DNA of 64,000 bases from Microbacterium sp. W4I4 (GTDB taxonomy: Bacteria; Actinomycetota; Actinomycetes; Actinomycetales; Microbacteriaceae), in assembly GCF_030816235.1 (NCBI RefSeq), contig NZ_JAUSXT010000001.1, positions 930,001 to 994,000 on the forward strand. Reading direction: 5' to 3'. Shown piece by piece: positions 53,105 to 61,780 of this stretch. Under the pieces are notes generated by a model that made no database searches, had not been told where the DNA came from, and saw nothing but the letters and a program-made list of their open reading frames with translations. The first letter of the stretch is position 1; the number at the start of each line of letters is the position of its first letter. Made by a program: the position numbers and the translations under genes.

Positions 53105-54777
53105 GAGTGCTCCCCCTGACCGGATGCCGCGGGCCTCAGCACGATGGGCTGCGTGACGCCGCCCAGATCGGCGACGGACTCCTGCGGCTCGAGCGGGATC
53201 GGGCTCGGTCCGTCCATCTGGTCATCGGAACGGGGAATGGTGAGCACGAAGTTGCTGCCCACCCCCAGCTCCGACCAGACCTGCAGCGTGCCGCCGTGCA
53301 GAGTCGCATCGCCGAGGGCGATGGACAGGCCGAGGCCGGTGCCCCCGATCGTGCGCTTGCGCGAGGGATCGGCGCGCCAGAACCGGTCGAAGACGTGCTC
53401 CACGTCCGCGGGACGCATTCCCATGCCGTAGTCGCGCACGCCGACGGCGACCGCGTACTGATTGCTGTCGACCGTGACCACGACGGGCCGGCCCTCGCCG
53501 TGCTCGATCGCGTTGCCGACGAGGTTGCGCAGCACGCGCCGCACGCGCCTCGGGTCCATGTCCACCGGCGAGTAGCCGCCCGGCGCGACCATGCGCAGCT
53601 CGGTGTGGTGCGTCTCGGCGAGCGGGCGCATCTGGTCGATGATCTCCTCGGCCAGCTGAGCGAGGCTGGTGGCCTCGATCTCGAGCTGCACGGATCCGGC
53701 GTCGTAGCGGCTGATCTCCAGGAGGTCGGCGAGCAGCGTCTCGAAGCGCTGCACCTGGGTGTGCAGCAGCTCGGCCGTGCGAGCCGTGGTCGGGTCGAAC
53801 TCTTCCTTCTGATCGTTGAGCATCTCGGCCGCCAGCCGGATCGTGGTCAGCGGCGTGCGCAGCTCGTGCGAGACGTCGGACACGAAGCGCTGCTGCACCA
53901 GCGAGAGCTCGGCGAGCTCCTTGATCTGCCGTTCCAGGCTGTCCGCCATGGCGTTGAACGACGTTCCCAGGCTCGCCAGCTCGTCCTCGCCGTGCACGGG
54001 CAGGCGCACCCCCAGTTCGCCGGATGCCAATCGCGCACTGGTCTCGGCGGCTTCGATGATCGGGGACGACACCGATCTCAGCACGAGCCAGGAGATCGCG
54101 GCGATCAGGGCGACGAGGGTGAGACCTGCGAACCAGAGTGTGCGCTGCACGAACAGCAGCGTCTCATCGGCATCCGCCAGGTCGTACGCGATGTACACGT
54201 CGTAGGTGGCGACGCCGGGGATCTTCAGGAGCTGCCCGACGACGATGCCGGCGGACTCGCCTTCATCGCCATGAGGCAGGGCGATGGACTGCCAGGCCTG
54301 GCGTCCCGGGACCTTCTGCACCCGGGTGCGCAGCTCGTTGCTGAGCTGTGCGGAGGTGAGCTGCAGGCTGCCGAAGCCCGGCGGCGTGTATCCGTCAGCG
54401 GCACTCTCGGCGAGCAGGCCCACGATGCGGTTCGAGGACGCCGTCCGGCTGAGCTCGCCCTGAGCCTCGCGCCACAGCGTGGACAGGGTGGCGCGATCAT
54501 CGCCTGCCACTCCGGAGTCGAGCACGTTCTGCGCCTGCGCCACGGCGGAGCGCGCGTTGTGCAGCGACTCCTCCTTGCGCGCCTCGAACAGGTCGTTGCG
54601 GATGACGAGCCCCATGATGGTGCAGATGATGAGAATGGCCAGCGACGTCGCCGCCAGCGTGATGGCGGTGGCGCGGAAACGCATGGACCGGTGCCAGTCG
54701 GCGACCAGCGCACCCGGCCAGCTGCGCGGCGACCGCCAGAGCATCGCATTCACGCGCGTCGCGGTAGTCGCGATCAC
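53101..54777 (-). CDS. mtrB: Sensor histidine kinase MtrB
   Basis: This 558-residue kinase has two transmembrane segments (about 38-58 and 213-236) around an extracytoplasmic sensor domain, a HAMP domain, H-box FVSDVSHELRTPL with phospho-acceptor His304, N-box NLVGNAIEHG and G-box GGTGLGLSIALG. MtrB phosphorylates MtrA and links cell-wall state to division and osmotic response. The GTG start at 54777 lies nine bases after mtrA. Order and overlaps match the conserved actinobacterial operon. Confidence 0.93.
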   Translation of the reverse strand: MIATTATRVNAMLWRSPRSWPGALVADWHRSMRFRATAITLAATSLAILIICTIMGLVIRNDLFEARKEESLHNARSAVAQAQNVLDSGVAGDDRATLSTLWREAQGELSRTASSNRIVGLLAESAADGYTPPGFGSLQLTSAQLSNELRTRVQKVPGRQAWQSIALPHGDEGESAGIVVGQLLKIPGVATYDVYIAYDLADADETLLFVQRTLWFAGLTLVALIAAISWLVLRSVSSPIIEAAETSARLASGELGVRLPVHGEDELASLGTSFNAMADSLERQIKELAELSLVQQRFVSDVSHELRTPLTTIRLAAEMLNDQKEEFDPTTARTAELLHTQVQRFETLLADLLEISRYDAGSVQLEIEATSLAQLAEEIIDQMRPLAETHHTELRMVAPGGYSPVDMDPRRVRRVLRNLVGNAIEHGEGRPVVVTVDSNQYAVAVGVRDYGMGMRPADVEHVFDRFWRADPSRKRTIGGTGLGLSIALGDATLHGGTLQVWSELGVGSNFVLTIPRSDDQMDGPSPIPLEPQESVADLGGVTQPIVLRPAASGQGEHS

Positions 54778-54786
54778 AGCAGTCCC

Positions 54787-55467
54787 CTAGCCGACGCTCC
54801 CGGCACGGTAGCCGACGCCGCGCACCGTCATGACGATCCGGGGATTGTCCGGGTCGAGCTCGACCTTGGCGCGCAGCCGCTGCACATGCACGTTGACCAG
54901 ACGGGTGTCGGCCTTGTAGTGGTAGCCCCAGACCTGCTCCAGCAGCATCTCCCGCGAGAATACCTGCTGAGGCTTCGAAGACAGCGCGACCAGCAGCTGG
55001 AACTCCAGCGGCGTCAGCGCGATCGGCGCGGTGCCGCGGCGCACCTCGTGCGCATCGACGTCGATGGTCAGGTCGCCGACGCGCAGCACCTCCGCCGTGG
55101 CCTGCGGAGTGGGGCGAAGCCTGGTGCGGATGCGGGCGACGAGCTCCTTCGGGTTGAAGGGCTTGACGATGTAATCGTCCGCGCCGACCTCGAGGCCGCG
55201 GACCACGTCGGCGGTGTCGGTTCGAGCCGTGAGCATGATCACCGGAACACCGGATTCGGCGCGGATGCGGGTGCAGATCTCGATGCCGTCCATGCCCGGA
55301 AGCATGAGATCCAGCAGGACGAGGTCGGGGCGCGTGGAGCGCCATTCCTCGACGGCCTGTGCGCCATCGGCGCAGAAGAGCACGTCGAATCCCTCCGTGC
55401 GCAGCACGATGCCGATCATCTCGGCCAGAGCCGTGTCGTCGTCGACCACGAGGATTCGAGAGGTCAT
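54787..55467 (-). CDS. mtrA: Response regulator MtrA
   Basis: This 226-residue OmpR-class regulator has a receiver domain with phospho-acceptor Asp53 (LVLLDLMLPGMDG), conserved Lys (YIVKPFNPKEL) and a winged-helix DNA-binding domain (PLEFQLLVALSSKPQQVFSREMLLEQVWG). MtrA controls cell-division and cell-wall genes. The ATG at 55467 begins MTSRILVVDDD; the frame is open further upstream but that sequence is not receiver-like. TAGGCT at 55535-55540 is a likely -10, giving a leader of about 60 bases. Confidence 0.95.
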   Translation of the reverse strand: MTSRILVVDDDTALAEMIGIVLRTEGFDVLFCADGAQAVEEWRSTRPDLVLLDLMLPGMDGIEICTRIRAESGVPVIMLTARTDTADVVRGLEVGADDYIVKPFNPKELVARIRTRLRPTPQATAEVLRVGDLTIDVDAHEVRRGTAPIALTPLEFQLLVALSSKPQQVFSREMLLEQVWGYHYKADTRLVNVHVQRLRAKVELDPDNPRIVMTVRGVGYRAGSVG

Positions 55468-55534
55468 CTTGTGCCCAGCCTCAGCTTTCTCTCCGATGCG
55501 GACGCGAAGTCCCCGGGCGCCCGCAACTCGGATC

Positions 55535-55540
55535 AGCCTA
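55535..55540 (-). promoter_or_regulatory. Candidate -10 of the mtrAB-lpqB operon
   Basis: TAGGCT (minus strand) about 68 bases upstream of the mtrA ATG. No clear -35 is visible; the TTGACA nearby is on the other strand. Confidence 0.4.
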
Positions 55541-55635
55541 CTTGACATTGGCCGACTCGAGCCGGAGATCGCCGCGTGCCGTTGCGGGGCGGCCTTTATG
55601 ACACGATGGGAGAGCACAGCGGAGGGAGTGCCGAG

Positions 55636-57111
55636 ATGAGCGGACAGACATGGACGCCCGCCCCGAAGAAGGGGGTGTTCCCCCTGCATCCGATGACCTT
55701 CGGGACCATCCTCGGACGCGCCTTCGCCGCGCTGCGCCACAACCCGAAGGTGCTGTTCGGGTTCGCCGTCCTGGTGCAGTTCGCAGCCGGGACCGTGACC
55801 GCGGGCGTGCTGCTGCTGGTGGGCTGGTTCATCGCGGCGCGGATCGCTTCGGTGCCCACATACTCACCCGACTACGAAGCCATCGTCGCCGGGTCGGTCG
55901 CGCTCGGAATCGTCGCGGCGATTCTCGTCGCCCTCGCCACCGTCGCGTTCGTCTCGGTCATCCAGGGGCTCGTGGCCGCCGACGTGTCCTACGCGGCCCT
56001 CTCGCAGAAGGCGCCGCTGAAGCTGCTGTGGCGGCGCGTGAAGCCCGCTTTCTGGCGGCTTTTCGCCTACTCGCTGCTGCAGAGCCTGGCCGCCCTGCTC
56101 TGGATCGCTCTGATGTTCGGTGTGGTCTTCGGGATCCTGTCGACGGGCGGGTTCGACTCGGCCTCATCCATCGCACTCGCCGTGGGCATCGGCCTGCTGC
56201 TGGTCCTCGGCAGCATTCCGCTCTACATCTGGCTGACCACCAAGCTGCTCATCGTGCCGTCTGTCCTCGTCCTGGAGCACGCGCCGCTGCGCACTGCTCT
56301 GGTGCGCTCGTGGCGGCTGATCCGCGGTCGGTTCTGGGTCGCGTTCGGCGTGACCGTCGTCATCGGACTCGTCATGGGCTTCGCCGTGCAGGTCGTCGCC
56401 TTCCCGGCGTCGATCGTCTCGTCGCTGCTGACCGGGGTGATCGCACCCACCGGCGGCGAGGACGTGTCGGCGTGGATCGGCGTGATCATCGCGAACATCG
56501 CCCCGCAGGTGCTGGTGCTGGCCGTGCAGGCCATCGCCATCGTCGTGCAGGGCACCGGTGCCACGCTCATCTACCTCGACAGCCGGATGCGGTACGAGGG
56601 GCTCGATCAGGCTCTGGTCAAGCACGTCGAACTCGTGTCGCAGGGCGCGTCTTCGGATCAGCTCGACGATCCCTACAGCGTCGATCCCGCACGTGCGGTC
56701 TCGAAACAGCCGCCGATCGTGCAGACGCCGGTGCAGCCCGCGTACCCGGCCTACGGATATCCGATGCAGCCCGGCTACCCGGCACAGCCGGGATACCCGC
56801 CGCAACCCGGATACCCGACCTCGGGCGGCTACGCCGCACCCACCGCACAGCCCGGGTACACCGCACAGCCCGGCTACCCCGCACAACCCGGGTACCCGCC
56901 GCAACCCGGGTACCCGCCGCAACCCGGCTACCCGGCACAGCCCGCAACGAACGGCTATACCGCTCCCCCGCCGCCCGCCGCGCCCCAGGCCGCGACGCCC
57001 CCGTCGAACCCTGAGCAGAACTCCGCAAGCCCGTCCGATCAGTCGCAGGCTCCCGCGGTCATGCCGCCATCGTCCACGAGCCCGTGGGCGGCCCCCGGCT
57101 CCGACGCATGA
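55636..57111 (+). CDS. Polytopic membrane protein with QPGYP-repeat tail
   Basis: This 491-residue protein has about six membrane segments between residues 30 and 325, in the layout of the glycerophosphoryl diester phosphodiesterase membrane-domain proteins common in actinobacteria, but without the catalytic phosphodiesterase. The C-terminal third is cytosolic or external and low complexity: eight QPGY units (such as PAQPGYPPQPGYP) between about residues 375 and 440, then a Pro/Ser-rich end. GGAGGG nine bases before the ATG at 55636 sets the start. It is divergent from mtrA and coupled (ATGA) to the DUF4129 gene. Confidence 0.7.
   Translation: MSGQTWTPAPKKGVFPLHPMTFGTILGRAFAALRHNPKVLFGFAVLVQFAAGTVTAGVLLLVGWFIAARIASVPTYSPDYEAIVAGSVALGIVAAILVALATVAFVSVIQGLVAADVSYAALSQKAPLKLLWRRVKPAFWRLFAYSLLQSLAALLWIALMFGVVFGILSTGGFDSASSIALAVGIGLLLVLGSIPLYIWLTTKLLIVPSVLVLEHAPLRTALVRSWRLIRGRFWVAFGVTVVIGLVMGFAVQVVAFPASIVSSLLTGVIAPTGGEDVSAWIGVIIANIAPQVLVLAVQAIAIVVQGTGATLIYLDSRMRYEGLDQALVKHVELVSQGASSDQLDDPYSVDPARAVSKQPPIVQTPVQPAYPAYGYPMQPGYPAQPGYPPQPGYPTSGGYAAPTAQPGYTAQPGYPAQPGYPPQPGYPPQPGYPAQPATNGYTAPPPPAAPQAATPPSNPEQNSASPSDQSQAPAVMPPSSTSPWAAPGSDA
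56755..56945 (+). repeat. 18-base repeats encoding PGYP(A/P)Q units
   Basis: Tandem near-identical units of the form CCCGGNTACCCGNCNCAN encode eight QPGY motifs, interrupted once by a TSGGYAAPT stretch. Confidence 0.8.
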
Positions 57112-57761
57112 TCGCCTTGCCCCTCGACGTCCTCATCCCCGAAGGGGATGAGGCCAGACGCTGGGCGGAGCAGGAGCTCGCCAAGCAGGAGTATCAGGCC
57201 GCGAAGCCCACCTGGTTCGACGATCTCATCTCGGGAATCGTGACCTGGTTCTTCGGTCTGTTCACGGAGCGCGGGGCGGGTGGCCTGGCCCCCGTGGCCG
57301 TGACGGTGATCGTCATCGTCATCGTCGCCGCGCTGATGGTCGCCCTGCTGGTGTGGGGCCGGCCGCGCGCATCGCAGACCGTGCGCCGTCGTCGTGATCT
57401 GCTCGGCGAGCGCGATGACCGCACCGCAGCGCAGCTGAGGGCCGAGGCCGAGCGCCGGGCGCGCGAGCAGGACTGGGACGAAGCCGTCGTGTTGAGGTAC
57501 CGCGCTCTCGCGCGCGACCTGATGGAACGCGACCTCATCGACCCTGCCCCCGGGGCCACCGCCCAGGGCATCGCCCGCGAGGCATCCACTCCCTTCCCCG
57601 CGTTCGGCGAGCACCTGCACAGCGCAGCCACGGCCTTCGACGCGGTCAGGTACCTGCGCACTGCGGCGAGCGAGGCGGACTACCGCACGCTGGCGGCGAC
57701 GGATGACGATGTGCGTGCCGCCCAGCCGGCGGTCCCGGCCGTCGAGGCGGTGCCGGCATGA
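57108..57761 (+). CDS. DUF4129-domain membrane protein
   Basis: This 217-residue protein has an amphipathic N-terminus (IPEGDEARRWAEQELAKQEYQ), one strong transmembrane segment (about 62-84, VAVTVIVIVIVAALMVALLVW) and a cytosolic C-terminal DUF4129 domain (DWDEAVVLRYRALARDLMERDLI...AATAFDAVRYLRTAASEADYRTL). DUF4129 proteins accompany MoxR and DUF58 proteins and are thought to act with them in envelope maturation. ATGA overlaps couple it to both neighbours. Confidence 0.85.
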   Translation: MIALPLDVLIPEGDEARRWAEQELAKQEYQAAKPTWFDDLISGIVTWFFGLFTERGAGGLAPVAVTVIVIVIVAALMVALLVWGRPRASQTVRRRRDLLGERDDRTAAQLRAEAERRAREQDWDEAVVLRYRALARDLMERDLIDPAPGATAQGIAREASTPFPAFGEHLHSAATAFDAVRYLRTAASEADYRTLAATDDDVRAAQPAVPAVEAVPA

Positions 57762-58981
57762 GCATCGTCGACGCCCCGGTCTCCGCAGCCGTCGTCCCCG
57801 ACGGCGACTCCGCGGTCCCCTCCACCGCCGCGCCGCACCTGCCGGGCCGCGGCCGACGGGTGCTGGGCTGGGTCTTCGTCATCGCACTGCTGCTGGGAAT
57901 CGGACTGCTGTCGATGCGCTTCGTCGCCGCCTCTCCCGATCTGACCGGCACGCTGAATCCGGAGAGCCCGGGTCCCGGTGGCGCGAAGGCGCTCGCCGAA
58001 CTGGTGCGCGATCAGGGCGTGGACATCGAGGTGACGCGCAGCCGTCTCTCCGCGGCCGACGCTCTGGACGCCGATGCCACGCTCGTGCTGACCGATCCCT
58101 ACGCGCTGACCGATGAGGCCGCCACAACCCTGATGGAGAGCGCCGATCGAGTCGTGCTGCTCACCAGCAGCGCCCGGATGCTGCGGCTCCTCGACCTCGG
58201 CGAGGATGCACCGGCCGAGAGCGGAGCCGTCGACGCGCAATGCGCGCTGCCCGAGTTCGCCCGAGTCGGGAGCATCGACGCCGAGCGGATGTTCATGTCC
58301 GCCACGGGCGTCGAGGGCTGCTTCCGGGAGCCCTCCGGCGCGTCCGCCGTGTTGCGCGCGGATGTCGACGGCCGCACGATCACTCTCGTCGAAGGCGCGC
58401 ATCTGCTCGCCAACGACGCTCTTGCCGAGAACGGGAACGCGGCGCTCGGGCTCGCGCTGCTCGCTCAGCAGGACCGCGTGGTCTGGTACGTGCCGACCTT
58501 CGCCGACAGCGACATCTCCTCCGGTGGCGGTGCGAGCATCGCGGATCTCACCCCCGGGTGGATCAGCCCCGCCATTCTGCTGCTCCTGATCGCCGCGATC
58601 GCCGCGATCGTGTGGCGCGGACGCCGCTTCGGCCCGCTCGTCGCCGAGTCCCTTCCGGTGACCGTACGTGCGGCAGAGACCATGCAGGGCCGCGCACGGC
58701 TGACGGCGAAGGCCGCAGATGCCCCGCATGCCGCGGCCGTCATCCGCACGGGCACTCTCACCCGCCTCGCCGCACGCCTCGCCCTCAGCCCGCGCGCATC
58801 CGTGCCGGAGATCGCGGATGCGGCATCCGATCGACTCCGGGTGCCACGAACCTCCCTGTACGACCTGCTCGGCGGCCCGCCGCCGCAGAGCGACAACGAG
58901 CTGATCGAGCTCGCACGCCGTCTCGCCGAACTGGAGACGGCCGTCGATGACGCCGTCCGCACCGAAAGGAACCGCCCGTGA
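57758..58981 (+). CDS. DUF4350-domain membrane protein
   Basis: This 407-residue protein has a membrane helix near residues 35-57, a DUF4350-type domain (PESPGPGGAKALAELVRDQGVDI...) facing outside, a second helix near 270 (ISPAILLLLIAAIAAIVWRGR) and a cytosolic C-terminal region. It is a standard member of the MoxR/DUF58/DUF4129 gene group. Overlaps of ATGA at its start and GTGA at its end suggest the operon makes a multi-protein complex. Its biochemical role is unknown. Confidence 0.85.
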   Translation: MSIVDAPVSAAVVPDGDSAVPSTAAPHLPGRGRRVLGWVFVIALLLGIGLLSMRFVAASPDLTGTLNPESPGPGGAKALAELVRDQGVDIEVTRSRLSAADALDADATLVLTDPYALTDEAATTLMESADRVVLLTSSARMLRLLDLGEDAPAESGAVDAQCALPEFARVGSIDAERMFMSATGVEGCFREPSGASAVLRADVDGRTITLVEGAHLLANDALAENGNAALGLALLAQQDRVVWYVPTFADSDISSGGGASIADLTPGWISPAILLLLIAAIAAIVWRGRRFGPLVAESLPVTVRAAETMQGRARLTAKAADAPHAAAVIRTGTLTRLAARLALSPRASVPEIADAASDRLRVPRTSLYDLLGGPPPQSDNELIELARRLAELETAVDDAVRTERNRP

Positions 58982-59958
58982 GCGACGAGCCCACTGCCCC
59001 CACCGCGCCCGACGACGACGCGCTGCGTCAGGCGATGCACCGCGTCCGCACCGAGGTCGACAAGGCGGTGATCGGGCAGGCCGGTACCGTCACCGGACTG
59101 CTGGTCGCTCTGCTCGCCCGCGGCCACGTGCTGCTGGAGGGCGTGCCCGGCGTCGCCAAGACGCTGGTGGTGCGCAGCTTCGCCCGGGCGATCGGTCTGG
59201 ACACCAAGCGGGTGCAGTTCACCCCCGACCTGATGCCAGGTGACGTGACCGGCTCGCTCGTCTACGACGCGCGCACCGGCGAGTTCGAGTTCCGCGCGGG
59301 CCCCGTGTTCACCAACATCCTGCTCGCCGACGAGATCAACCGCACGCCCCCGAAGACCCAGGCGGCACTGCTGGAGGCCATGGAGGAGCGTCAGGTGTCG
59401 GCCGACGGTCTGAGTCGTCCGCTGCCGGATCCCTTCCTCGTGGCCGCCACGCAGAACCCCGTCGAGCACGAGGGCACCTACACGCTGCCCGAGGCGCAGC
59501 TGGACCGCTTCCTCATGAAGCTCGTGGTCGGCATGCCCGAGCGCGACGCCGAGGTCGCCGTTCTGAGGCTGCACGCCGGAGGATTCTCGCCGCGTCTGCT
59601 GACCGGTGTGCAGGCTGTGGTCAGCGCGGACGAGATCCGCGCCGCGCAGGATGCCGCGGCGCGGGTGCAGGTGACCGACGATGTTCTGGGCTATGTCGTC
59701 GACCTCGCCCGCGCCACCCGCCTGTCGCCGTCGGTGGAGCTGGGAGCGAGCCCCCGCGCATCGACCGCGCTGCTGGCCGCCGCCAAGGCATGGGCCTGGC
59801 TGAACGCGTCCTCTGCCGTCACCCCCGATCACGTGCAGACCATGCTCATGCCCGTCTGGCGGCACCGGCTGTCCCTGCGCCCCGACGCGCAGATGGAGGG
59901 CGTGTCGCCGGATGCCGTGCTGCAGTCGGTCGTGCAGCAGACCCGAGTTCCCATCTGA
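58978..59958 (+). CDS. MoxR-family AAA+ ATPase
   Basis: This 326-residue MoxR ATPase has Walker A LLEGVPGVAKTLVVRSF, Walker B with sensor (NILLADEINRTPPKTQAALLEAMEE), sensor-1 ATQNPVEHEGTYTLPEAQLDRFL and a helical lid. MoxR proteins act as chaperones, often with von Willebrand-factor or DUF58 partners, to load cofactors or fold envelope proteins. The GTG start overlaps the DUF4350 stop (GTGA), and the DUF58 gene follows 17 bases later. Confidence 0.92.
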   Translation: MSDEPTAPTAPDDDALRQAMHRVRTEVDKAVIGQAGTVTGLLVALLARGHVLLEGVPGVAKTLVVRSFARAIGLDTKRVQFTPDLMPGDVTGSLVYDARTGEFEFRAGPVFTNILLADEINRTPPKTQAALLEAMEERQVSADGLSRPLPDPFLVAATQNPVEHEGTYTLPEAQLDRFLMKLVVGMPERDAEVAVLRLHAGGFSPRLLTGVQAVVSADEIRAAQDAAARVQVTDDVLGYVVDLARATRLSPSVELGASPRASTALLAAAKAWAWLNASSAVTPDHVQTMLMPVWRHRLSLRPDAQMEGVSPDAVLQSVVQQTRVPI

Positions 59959-59975
59959 GATGAGTTCGATCTGAC

Positions 59976-61284
59976 ATGTTCCTGACCGCTCTGCCTGCCC
60001 TGCTGCTCGCGCTGGGCGTCGTGCCGATCGCGCTGCTCGGCGCGCTCGGCTGGTCGGCGTGGGCGGTGCTGGCCGGATGGCTGCTGCTGTGCGCGCTCCT
60101 CGTTGCGCTCGACGTGCTTCTCGCGGCGAGCCCCCGGCACGTCGTCGTGACGCGTCGGGTGCCCGCGCGGGCACGTCTGGGCGAGCCCGTGATGACGAGC
60201 GTCGCCGTGCAGAACACCGGTTCGCGCGCACTGCGCGGCTGGCTGCGCGACGCCTGGCAGCCCACTGCCGGCGCGCCGCTGGCGCGCGAGCAGATCAGCA
60301 TCCCTCCCGGCGAGCGCCGTCGTCTGCAGGTGCCTCTGCTCCCCCGCCGCCGCGGCGAGCTCTCCAGCGACTTCGTCGTGATCCGCTCCCGTGGCCCGCT
60401 CGGGCTCGCCGGCCGCCAGGGGCGCCATGATGTGCGCGGTGCGCTGCGGGTGCTGCCGGCATTCACCTCCCGCAAGCATCTGCCGTCCCGCCTGGCCACG
60501 GCTGCGCGAGCTGGATGGGAACACCTCCATCCAGGTCCGCGGGCAGGGCACGGAGTTCGACTCGCTGCGCGAGTACGTGCGCGGCGACGACATCCGCTCG
60601 ATCGACTGGCGCGCCACCGCGCGCGCCGGAACGACCATGCTGCGCACCTGGCGTCCCGAGCGCGACAGGCAGGTCGTGATCATCGTCGATACGGGCCGCA
60701 CCTCGGCGGCGCGCGTGGGCGACAGCACGCGTCTGGACGCGTCGCTGGAGGCCGCGCTGCTGCTGGCCGCCCTCGCCTCGCGCGCCGGCGACCACGTGCA
60801 CCTGCTGATGTACGACCGCGTCACCCGCGCCCGGGTCAGTGGCGTCGACGGTGCGGCGCTTCTTCCCGCGCTGACGGATGCCATGGCCCCCGTGCACGCC
60901 AGGCTGGTCGACACCGACTGGGCGGGAGCCTTCGCCGCCGTGCGCACACTGACGACGCGCCCCTCGCTGATCGTCGTGCTGACGGCGCAGGACGCCGCGG
61001 AGTCCGCACGGGGCTTTCTGGGTGCGTTCCCCGATGCCTCCCGCGCGACGACGCTGCTGGTGGGCTCCGCCACCGATGACTCGATCGTGCAGCTCGCCCG
61101 TCGCCGCGACTCCCGTATCGACGTCTATCTGGCGGCCGCAGCCGAGCAGACCATCAGCGACGCGCAGGTGGTGGCGGATGCGGTGCGCCGTGCCGGCGGC
61201 GAGGCGATCGCCACGGATCCCGACTCTCTTCCTCCGCGCATCGCAGACCGCTATCTGGAGCTCAAGGCGGCCGGGCGTCTGTGA
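59976..61284 (+). pseudogene. DUF58 protein with a +1 frameshift
   Basis: The gene is split over two frames. The first starts MFLTALPALLLALGVVPIALLG with two membrane helices and ends in HLPSRLAT; the second continues LRELDGNTSIQ, then VRGQGTEFDSLREYVRGDDIRSIDWRATARAG, the DUF58 signature, and a von Willebrand-like domain (VVIIVDTGRTS). One extra G at 60500-60501 separates them; dropping it gives about 435 residues, normal for the family. DUF58 proteins work with MoxR. Because the rest of the operon is intact, the frameshift may be a sequencing error. Confidence 0.8.
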
Positions 61285-61318
61285 ACGGGGTCCGATCCTC
61301 CGGAACCGATCCTTATTA

Positions 61319-61345
61319 TGAATCATTCAGAACAACGGCTAGACT
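61319..61345 (+). promoter_or_regulatory. Fur-type operator and leaderless -10 of fur-katA
   Basis: TGAATCATTCA at 61319-61329 is a perfect 5-1-5 palindrome in an AT-rich patch at the expected -35 position. TAGACT (61340-61345) follows, then six bases and the ATG at 61352. Confidence 0.6.
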
Positions 61346-61351
61346 GAGGGC

Positions 61352-61780
61352 ATGTCCACGACCGCGACTCCTGAGCGCCTCCGCGCGGCAGGACTGCGTG
61401 TGACGCTGCAGCGGGTGGCCGTGCTCGAGGCCCTGCAGACCCGGCCGCACGCCTCCGCCGAGACGGTCCATTCGCTGCTGCGCGAGCACCGCAGCAGTGT
61501 CGCACTGCCCACCGTGCACGGCATCCTGGGCGACCTGACCGGTGCGGGCATCGTCCGCCGCGTGAGCCTGCCGGATGCCGGCAGCGCCCTCTACGAGGTG
61601 CAGCAGGAGTTCGACAACCACCACCACCTGCAGTGCGTGGACTGCGGGCGGGTCGAGGATGTCGCCTGCGCCGTCGGCTCGGCACCCTGTCTGCATCCGG
61701 ACCAAGACCATGGCATGCGCATCCTCGAAGCCACTGTGACCTACCGAGCCATCTGTTCCGATTGTGAAAGGAAGAAGTGA
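61352..61780 (+). CDS. Fur-family peroxide regulator (FurA/CatR/PerR-like)
   Basis: This 142-residue Fur protein has a winged-helix domain (LRAAGLRVTLQRVAVLEALQTRPHASAETVHSLL), a metal site in the DNH-rich hinge (FDNHHHLQCVDCGRVEDV), and two CxxC pairs (CVDC, CSDC) that hold structural zinc. Its position directly before katA (TGA then ATG) is that of FurA/CatR, which repress catalase until oxidised by peroxide. The palindrome in its promoter supports autoregulation. The start is fixed by TAGACT six bases upstream. Confidence 0.9.
   Translation: MSTTATPERLRAAGLRVTLQRVAVLEALQTRPHASAETVHSLLREHRSSVALPTVHGILGDLTGAGIVRRVSLPDAGSALYEVQQEFDNHHHLQCVDCGRVEDVACAVGSAPCLHPDQDHGMRILEATVTYRAICSDCERKK

Noticed and set aside
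55542..55547. TTGACA on the plus strand as a -35 element for the membrane-protein gene at 55636
   Set aside because: No acceptable -10 lies 16-18 bases downstream; the consensus hexamer is probably fortuitous.
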